Shown here: positions 1 to 9,000 of the stretch, piece after piece
Numbering within the stretch: position 1 is the stretch's first letter
Layout: each line of letters starts with the position of its first letter
Assembly (NCBI RefSeq): GCF_938028825.1
Contig: NZ_CALIZP010000034.1
Span: 1-13,720, forward strand
Reading direction: 5' to 3'
Source of the DNA: an uncultured Cardiobacterium sp.
GTDB taxonomy: Bacteria; Pseudomonadota; Gammaproteobacteria; Cardiobacteriales; Cardiobacteriaceae
Length of the DNA: 13,720 nt
The notes under the pieces: generated by a model
Database searches by the model: none
Told to the model about the DNA's origin: nothing
The model's input: the letters and a program-made list of their open reading frames with translations, nothing else
Program-made: the position numbers and the translations under genes

Positions 1-40
1 TACGATAAATGGTTTGGGTTTTGTGCCATTAACCGGGTAC

Positions 41-45
41 AGGAG
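41..45 (+). promoter_or_regulatory. Ribosome binding site of chpA
   Basis: AGGAG lies five bases before the ATG at 51. It is a good Shine-Dalgarno match and supports that start for the giant ORF. Bases 1-40 show no convincing promoter. The stretch may hold the end of an upstream gene: frame 3 has a TAA at 6-8, while frames 1 and 2 stay open into chpA and stop at 66 and 61. The window does not show which of these is real. Confidence 0.8.
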
Positions 46-50
46 TTTTC

Positions 51-3000
51 ATGGCAACTGAAATAGGCAATCAATTACTGGCGCGTGTCCGGGATGAAAT
101 GGGGCGCAACATCGCCACCATCAAACGTCAACTCATCGAATGGCTGGAACGCCCCGAATCCGGCGGTATTGACATCCTGCGCGACAAACTCGCGGAAATC
201 AGCGGCGGCCTGTCCCTGATGGGGCAGGATGATGCCGTTGCATTGGCGGAGGCCATCAGTGCAGGGGTCGCTGGTCTGAGCCAGGGCGTGGCGCAGCACG
301 GTGTGGACGCATCCTTTGCCGGACACGGCGCGGAAATCGCGGCGGGGCTTTTGGTGCTGACCGATTACATCGAGCGCCTTGATCATCTCAGCGAGTACAA
401 CCGGCAATCCGTTATCCAGGCGACTGCGGCGGTAACAAGCATCACCGCTGCCGGTCAAGACGCCATACACGTTGCCGCCCGGCCGTTTATCAGCAAAGAA
501 ACCTATCAGGCGCTGGCGGCGAAAATTAACGAAGTTGTCGAAACCAGCCGCAACCAGATTGAAGAACACATCCGCAATCCGGAAGCGCCGTTCAATACGG
601 CGAACATCATTGAAGCCAACCAGAATCTGAAAAGTTTTTTCGCCGTGCTTGACCTGAAAACGCCGCAGTCCCTCTTGCAGCAAATCAACGAACGGATCAA
701 GCCCGGCCTCGGCGAAGCACAGTGGATTGACATTGCCGAGGCGATGATCCTCGTGCAGGAATCGCTGAAACACGCCGAACACGACGAAACCATCCGCCAG
801 ACCGACAATTTCAGCAAGGCCGTGCAGGCGCAGGCGGCACATTCGCGCCTGCTCGAAGTCGAAAAGTTGATACACGACACCGGCAAGCTGGGGCGGAGCT
901 TTTTTGAAGCATTGCGCAAAGAAGTGCTGCACGACGAAACCGTCAAGCAGGAGCAACCCTGGCGCGAAGCGACGGCGCAACTCGTGCATTACAGCGCTAT
1001 CACCGTGCTGGCCGGGCTGAAAGAACTGGCCGCGCAACTGCAACACCTCGGCCTGCTCTTTGCCGAATTCACCCTGCAAAACGATCAAGTTCTCGCCAAG
1101 ACCTACGTCCCGGTGATTGACGCCCTGGTCGCCGTCGAATACCTCTTCAATGATCTCGCCGAAACCGGGCGGATCTCGCGGCACGATGTCGCCTTCCTCG
1201 CCGAAGCGGTCGGCAAAATCGACAAGATTTGCCCGGTCAGCACGCAGGCGAAAAGCCTCTTTGTCCAGCTCGCCAACATGGCGCCGCCGGAAAGCGACGA
1301 AGAAGAAGGCAGCGGCGACATCGAACAGTTCAAGGATGTCCTCGCCTCCGCGCTGGACGTGCTGGATGACGACTTTTCCATGCTGGACAACCCCGAAGAA
1401 GAGGAAGAAGCGCCGGAAGAACTGCCCTCGGTCATACTGGCCGGCAGCCAGGCGGGCGCAGGTACCCCGGCAAGCGCTGCGGCGGGGCTGACCCAACTCG
1501 AACACAGCGACAGCGCCGCCGCCATCCCCGTCAATCAGAACGCGGGCGGTGTCGGCATCAACGCCCCTGTTGCCGGACAACCCGCCGCCGCAAGCGGAGA
1601 AACCGCTGCCCCAGCCGCAGCAGAACCCGCAGCAAGCGGAGAGACTGCCGCTCCCGTCGCCGCAGAACCCGTGTCAAGCGGAGAAACCGCTGCCCCTGCC
1701 GACGCAGGAACCGTGCCAAGCGGGGAAACCACTATCCCTGCCGCAGAACCCGCAGCAAGCGGGGAAACCGCCGCATCCGTCGCAGGAACCGCATCAAGCG
1801 GAGAGACTGCCGCTCCCGTCGCCGCAGAACCCGCAGCAAGCGGGGAAATCGCTGCGCCCGCCGCAGAAGCAGCATCAAGTGGGGAAACCGCAGCCCCTGC
1901 CGCAGAACCCGCAGCAAGCGGAGAAACTGTCGCCGCCCCCGCCACAAAAACAGCACCAGGCGGTGAAACCGCCGCGCCCGCCGCAGCAGCATCAAGCGGG
2001 GAAACCACTGCCGCTGCCGCAGCATCGACCGCGGCAGCCGCCGCAGGCGGTGCCCTGCCTGCCGTTGCCTACTTTGCGGGCAAATCGCTGAACGACTTGC
2101 AGGCGATGGATGTGCCTGCCGAAAAAGTCTCCTTCGTCGGCAGTCATGCCGATGCCGTCATGGACGAAGAAATCCGCGAATTCTTCAATGAAGAGCTGGG
2201 CGAAATCGTCGCAACCATGAACAGCGTCTATCCGCAGTGGCGCGAAGCGGCGGACGACGGTCAGCTCACCAACGACATCCGCCGCGCCTTTCACACCCTG
2301 AAAGGCTCGGGGCGCACCGTCGGCTACGAAGCGCTGGGCGAGTTCGCCTGGCAGCACGAACAACTGCTCAACCGCGTCATCGAAAAAGACTACAAGGCCA
2401 ACTCGCTGGTCTGCGACACCGTCGGCGACGCCGTGTCCCTGCTCAACGTCCTGCAAGAAGGCGAAGAATTCGTCGAACACAAGGGCGCACTCCTGCAACA
2501 GGCGCTGGTGGCCGAACGCGTCCGCCTGTCCCTGCTTGATGCCCCGCAAAGCGGGCAGGACGCGCTGGATGCCCTCTCGCGCAAACTGCGCCTTTCCGAC
2601 GGTGCCACCGCTGCGGCAGACGGGGCTGCTGCGCCCGGGCAGGCAAGTGTTGCCCCGGCGGCAACCGCCGCCGCAGACGAACTGGCGGCTTTCGACGGTA
2701 TTTCTCTCAACAGCGGCGCAGCTGCGGACGATGAAGCCCCGGTTATCACCCTGGCGGAAGGCGATTTCAGCGTCGAAAAAGACGACGACACGCACGAAGC
2801 AGCGCAAACCGCTACCGTTCACGCTGCGGCAGCAGCGCATGACGACAGCGCGATTGACTTCGCCCTCGCCGAAGACGACACGCCGCATGAAGCAGCGCAA
2901 ACCGCCACCGCTCACGCTGCGGCAGCGCCACATGACGACGGCGCCGTGATTGATTTCACCCTCGCCGAAGACGACACGCCGCACGAAGCGGCGCAAACCG

Positions 3001-6000
3001 CTACCGTTCACGCTGCGGCAGCAGCGCATGACGACAGCGCCGTGATTGATTTCGCCCCCGCCGAAGACGACACGCCGCACGAAGCGGCGCAGACCGCTAC
3101 CGCTCATGCTGTGGCAGCAGCGCATGACGACAGCACCGTGATTGACTTTGCCCTCGCCGAAGACGATACGCCGCACGAAGCGGCGCAAACCGCCACCGCC
3201 CATCCCACTGCGGCAGCAGCGCATGACGACAGCGCCGTGATTGACTTCGCCCTCGCCGAAGACGATACGTCGCACGAAGCGGCGCAAACCGCCACCGCCC
3301 ATCCCACTGCGGCAGCAGCGCATGATGACAGCGCCGTGATTGACTTCGCCCTCGCCGAAGACGATACGCCGCATGAAGCGGCGCAGACTGCCACCGCTCA
3401 CGCTGCGGCAGCAGCGCATGACGACGCCGCGATTGACTTCGCCCTGAGCGACAGCCACGCGGCAGACACACCCACAACAGCGGCAGAACCCGCCGCCCCG
3501 GCGGTCGTCACCGTCAGCGGCAGCGAAAGCTACGATAAAGCCCTGCGCACCCTGCAACGCGGCCTGCGCATGGGCGAGCCGGACGCCGACATGCAGGCGG
3601 CGCTGGCGGAAACCATCCGCCGCCAGTGGCAGCAAAGCATGGCGGACGACCCCGCCATGCGTGCGGCGATGACGCAAAGCCTGATCGAATCCTTCAAGGG
3701 CGACAGCGCCGGGCAGGCACAATGGGTATCCGACATCCTCGCCCAGGCGAATGCCGCCGGCAGCGCATCCGTGCCGGTGCAGCCCGGCCTCGTGCCGAAA
3801 ACGGCCGGCATGCCCGTACACGCCGCCCCGTCCGGCATTTCGCAAGAAGCCTACGACCGCATGCTCACCACCCTGCGGCGCGGCCTCGCCACCGGGGCGG
3901 ACGAAGACATGCTTGCCGTGTTGTCCGACACCATCAGCCGCCAGTGGCTGCAACAAGGCATCGACACCGAAGGCGAAACCCGCGACAACATCATCAGCCA
4001 GCTCAAAACCTCGCTGCTCGAAGAAGGCGTGGCGGACGAAGTCACCCTGGACGCCATGCTGGAAACTGTGCCGCACCGCGTGCCGAGCGTCCTGCCGGAA
4101 GGCGTGCGCCAGGATTCCTACGGCATCATGATGGAAACCCTGCGCGCCGGCCTCAGCAACGCATCCAGCGCCGACGTGCAGGAAATGCTGGCGACAGCCA
4201 TCGGCAACCAGTGGCAGAACCAGAACAGCCTGCAAGACAGCGCCATCCGCGCCGCCGTCGCCGAACAAATGGCCGCCGTCCTCGGCGGCAACGGCCAGGA
4301 AAACAGCGCGCTGGTCGAAGCCGTGTTGAACCGCGCCGCCGAAAAAGCGCGGGAAATCCCGGCCGGCATCCGCCCGAACGACTACCACAACATGCTGGAC
4401 ACCCTGCGCAGCAACATCGGCAACGCGCAGAGTGCCGAAGCGCAAGACGCGCTGGCCGCCAGCATCAGCGCCCACTGGCAGGAACAAAGCCTGCAAGACG
4501 ACGCCACCCGCGACGCCGTGGCGCAGCGCATCATCGCCGCGCTCGGCGGCAAGAACGAAACCGACAGCGCCGCCGTCGAAGCCGTCCTCGAACGTGTTGC
4601 CGAAAAAATGGCGCAACGGGGCAAACAAACCGCCGCACCGGGCGGGGCGACAGCGGGCTTCGCCGCCGACAGCACCGCAAGCGGGACAACGGCGGAAGAC
4701 AGCAGCGCCGTCCACCTCGCGCCGGGCAAAAGCGGCGCAGCCGACAGCGCCGCCAGCATCGGGCTGGCACAAGGCGGGCAGGCTGCGGGCGATGCCGTCG
4801 CCAACATGGCCGTCGAAGCCACCATCCTGCCGCAAGGCGTGCGGCAAGAATCCTACGGCGCAATGCTGCACACCCTCGGCGCGGGCATTGCCGCCGCGCA
4901 AGGCGACAGCACCGCGCAAGAAGCGCTTGCCGCCAGCATCGGCGCGCAGTGGCGGGAAGCGGACACCCTGCACGACCCCGCCGCCCGTGCCGCCGTCGCC
5001 GGACAACTCACCGCCGCGCTCGGCGACAAAGCCGACGCCGCGACCGTGGAAAACATCCTCAACCGCGCCGCCGCGCAAGTTGGCGAACTGCCGCAGGGCG
5101 TCGCACAGGCCGCTTACGGTGGCATGCTGCAAACCCTGAATGCGGGCATTGCCACTGCCAAAGACGACAACACCGCACAAGAAGCGCTCGCCGCCAGCAT
5201 CGGCGCGCAGTGGCAGGATGCAGACACCCTGCACGACCCCGCCGCCCGTGCCGCCGTCGCCGGACAACTCAGCGCCGCGCTTGGCGACAAAGCCGACACC
5301 GCGACCGTCACCAGCATCCTCAACCGCGCCGCCGCGCAAGCTGCCGGACTGCCGCAGGGCGTCGAACAGGCGGCGTACACCTCCGTACTGCACACCCTGC
5401 AAGCGGGCATTGGCGCAGCGCAAGGCGGCAATGTCGCGCAAGAGACGTTAGCCGCCAGCATCGGCGCGCAGTGGCGGGAAGCAGACACCCTGCACGACCC
5501 CGCTGCCCGTGCCGCTGTCGCGCAGAAAATCAGCGCCGCCCTCGGCGGCAAGGCCGACACCGCCACCGTCGAAAACCTCCTTGACCGCGCCGCCGCGCAA
5601 GCCGCCGCCCTGCCGCAAGGCGTCGCGCAGGCCGCTTACGGCGAGATGCTGCAAACCCTGGACGCCGGCATCACCGCCGCGCAGGACGACCACGTCGCGC
5701 AAGAAACCCTGGCCGCCGCCATCGGCGCACAGTGGCAGAGTGCCGAAAGCCTGCACGACGACAGCGCCCGCGCCGCCGTCGCCGGGCAACTCAGTGCCGC
5801 CCTCGGCGGCAAGGCCGACACCGCCACCGTCGAAAACCTCCTTGACCGCGCCGCCGCGCAAGCCGCCGCCCTGCCGCAAGGCGTCGCGCAGGCCGCTTAC
5901 GGCGAGATGCTGCAAACCCTGCAAACGGGCATCGGCATTGCGCAGAGCGACACCGCCGCGCAGGAGGTACTGGCCGCGACCGTCGGCGCGCAATGGCGGG

Positions 6001-9000
6001 AACCGCACAGCCTGCAAGACAGCGCCGCGCGCCGCACTGTGGCGCAACAAATCGCCGACACCCTCGGCGACCGGGCGGATGTGGCCGATGTCGAAGCCGT
6101 CCTCGCCCGCGCCGCCCGCCAAGCGGCAGAACTGCCGCAGGGCGTGCGCCAGGACGCCTATGGCCGCATGCTGCACAGCATGCGTTTCGGCGAAATCCAC
6201 GGCGATACCGTCGAGCAGGAAATGCTCGCCGCCACCGTCGGCGCGCAATGGCAGGAATCGCACAGCCTGCAAGACAGCGCCACCCGCACCGCCGTGGCGC
6301 AGCAACTGGCGGCCGCGCTGGACGGCATCGCCGATGCCGATGCCGTCTCCGCCATCCTCGACCGCGCCGCCGCGCAAGCCGCCGCCCTGCCACGGGGCGT
6401 GGCGCAGGACGGCTACGGTGCCATCCTGCAAACCCTGCGCGGCGGTATCGGTGCCGCCGACGACGACCACACCGCGCAGGAAGTCCTCGCCGCCACCCTC
6501 GGCGCGGTGTGGCAAGACCCGCGTGCCCTGCAAGACGGTACCGCCCGTGCCGCCTTTGCGCGGCAAATCAGCGCCGTCCTGGACGGTGCCGTTGACGAAG
6601 CGGCGCTTGCCGCCGTCCTTGACCGCGCCGCGACACAGGCCGCGCAACTGCCGCAGGATGTACGCCAGTCCGCCTATGGCGAAATGCTGCAACACCTGCA
6701 CGACGGCATCGGCGCTGCGCGTGACAACCCCGCCGCACAAGAAAGCCTCGCCGCCACCATCGGCGCGCGCTGGCGCGAAGAACACACCCTGCACGACCCG
6801 GCCGCCCGCGCCGCCGTCGCCGCGCAACTCACCGCCGCCCTGGGCGACAACGGCGACGCCGCGACGGTCAGCGTCGTCCTCGAACGCGCCGCCGCACAAG
6901 CAGGCTTTCTGCCGCAAGGCGTCAAACAGGAAGCCTACGGCGACATCCTGCACACCCTGAGCGCGAACATCGCCGCCGCCCAAGGCGACGCGGCCGCGCA
7001 AGAAACACTCGCCGCCGCCGTCGGCGCGCAATGGCGGGAAGCACACAGCCTGCACGACCCGGCCACCCGCGCCGCCGTCGCCGCGCAACTCAGCGCCGCG
7101 CTCGGCGACAATGCCGACGCCGCGACCGTTTCCGCCATCCTCGACCGTGCCGCCGCACAGGCGGACGCCCTGCCGCAAGGCGTGCGTCAGGATGCCTACG
7201 GCGCGATGCTGCACACCCTGCACGCGGGCATTGCCGCCGCTAAAGACGACGACGCCGCGCTAGACGCCCTTGCCGCCGGTATCGGTAGCCGGTGGCAGGA
7301 AGCGCACACCCTGCACGATCCGGCCACCCGTGCCGCCGTCGCCGCACAACTCACCGCCGCCCTGGGCGACAACGGCGACGCCGCGACCGTCGCCGCCGTG
7401 CTTGACCGTGCCGCCGCCAAAGCGGCAGAAACTGCCGCCGAAACCCTGTCGGCGGAAAGCTACGAACACCTGCTGTCCCTGCTGCGGCGCGGTCTGAAAG
7501 ACGGCGACGCCGACACGCAGGCGGCACTGTCCGCCACCCTGCAACGGCAATGGCAGCAGCAAGACCTGCCGCAGGACAGCGCCACCATCAGCGCCGTGCA
7601 ACAACAACTCGACGCGTCGCTCACCGCCGAAGGCATCGATACCGCACCGCTGGCGCAAGTCTTCGCCGGTGCCGGCCTGGCGGGCGGCGAAATCGTCGTC
7701 AAAGCCGTGCTGTCGCAGGACAGCGCCGATGCCGCTGCCGCCGCCCATGCCCCGGTCATCAAGGCCGCCGCCGCAGACGGACAGGCGCACGACGGTTTCG
7801 TCGATGCGGCCGCCGACAGCGCTGCCACCCAACCCGCCGCCTTCGTTGATGCCGCCGCCGCTACGCATGACGGCGGTTTCGTGGATGTCGCGGACAGCGC
7901 CGCCGCACACGGCGATGCCGAAATCTACCCGCACGGCGACGCGGCAGGCGAAGGCACAGTCGCCTTCATCGACACCGCCGCCGTTCCCGGCGACATCGCC
8001 CCGCTGCCCGAAGACGGCGAACTGCCCACCGCCCTCGGCGGCGTGGCCACCGCCGGTATTGCCGCCAGCGCCGCATTGCGTCCGGGCGGCAAAAACGGTG
8101 CGACCATCTCGGCAACCCCGGATTCCGTCGTGCAAATCACCCCGTCGCGCGGCATCAGCCCCGCCGAACGCCTCAACCGCGAACTCGCCTCACTGGCACA
8201 GCATCCCGGCCTGGATGATGCCGTGCAGGGCGGCAAGGCGGGCGGCGGCGACAGCGCCACCGGCAACCGCGCCGGCTTCCTGCGCGCGGTGGACCAGTTC
8301 GACACCCTCTCGCAACTGGCGGACAAAAGCGACTCCCCCACCATCATCGACGACCTCATCGACTCTGTTTACGACATCGAAGACAGTATTGATAGCGAGG
8401 TCGCGCCGCCGTGGATCTGGCGTCTGCTTGACTCCATCGAACAACTGCTGCTCACCCACAAACAGGAAGGCACCCCGATCAGCCTGAGCTGCGCCGCCGT
8501 CTTGCGGCAAAGCGCCAGGCTCATCGAAAACTTCGAAGAAGACGCCAACGAAGAAGAAGCCATCGAGGCCATCAACGCCCTGCTCAACGCGCGCCGCGAA
8601 GCGGGCGGCGGCAAAAGCGGCAGCGAACCGGCGGCCTTGCCGTACAGCGGCGCCCCGCTCGGTAGCGAGCTGGTCGAAGACCCGAACGCCAACACCATGC
8701 TGGCGGAAACCTTCATTGACGAAGCCATGTCGCTCTTCGCCCACAGCCAGGAAGAAGCCGAACGCTGGGACGAAAACCGCGACCAGTTGAGCCGCCTCGA
8801 CGCCATCCGCCGCGACATGCACACCCTGAAAGGCAGCGCGCGCATGGCGGGCTACAACGCCATCGGCGACCTCACCCACGGCGTCGAATCCCTGATTGAC
8901 GGCATCGTCAACGGCCAGGCCGAAGCAGGCAGCAAGGCAACCAGCATCCTCGTCGGCGCGATGTGGCAGGGCATGCTCATGCTCGACACCGTGCGCGACG

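Noticed and set aside
1..66. C-terminal end of an upstream gene (pilJ or pilK)
   Set aside because: At most 22 codons are visible in frame 1, with no recognisable sequence. The upstream gene cannot be identified from this.
1992..5441. Long minus-strand ORF (1149 codons) opposite chpA
   Set aside because: It is a shadow of the GC-rich, codon-biased and repeated chpA frame. It shows Arg/Gly/Cys-rich low-complexity protein with no domain, and continues only because the repeat unit keeps the frame open.
3626..5584. Plus-strand ORF of 652 codons in another frame of chpA
   Set aside because: An extremely Arg-rich product with no domain. The overlapping frame encodes the conserved modules.
5448..7223. 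Minus-strand ORF (591 codons) opposite the repeat array
   Set aside because: Repeats of 261 bases are multiples of three, so any frame open in one unit is open in all. The product is low-complexity without a recognisable domain.
4827..7430. Modules read as ten extra Hpt phosphotransfer domains
   Set aside because: They are about helical-bundle size but have no HxxKG motif, and the only recurrent His (in LHD) is Gln in several units.
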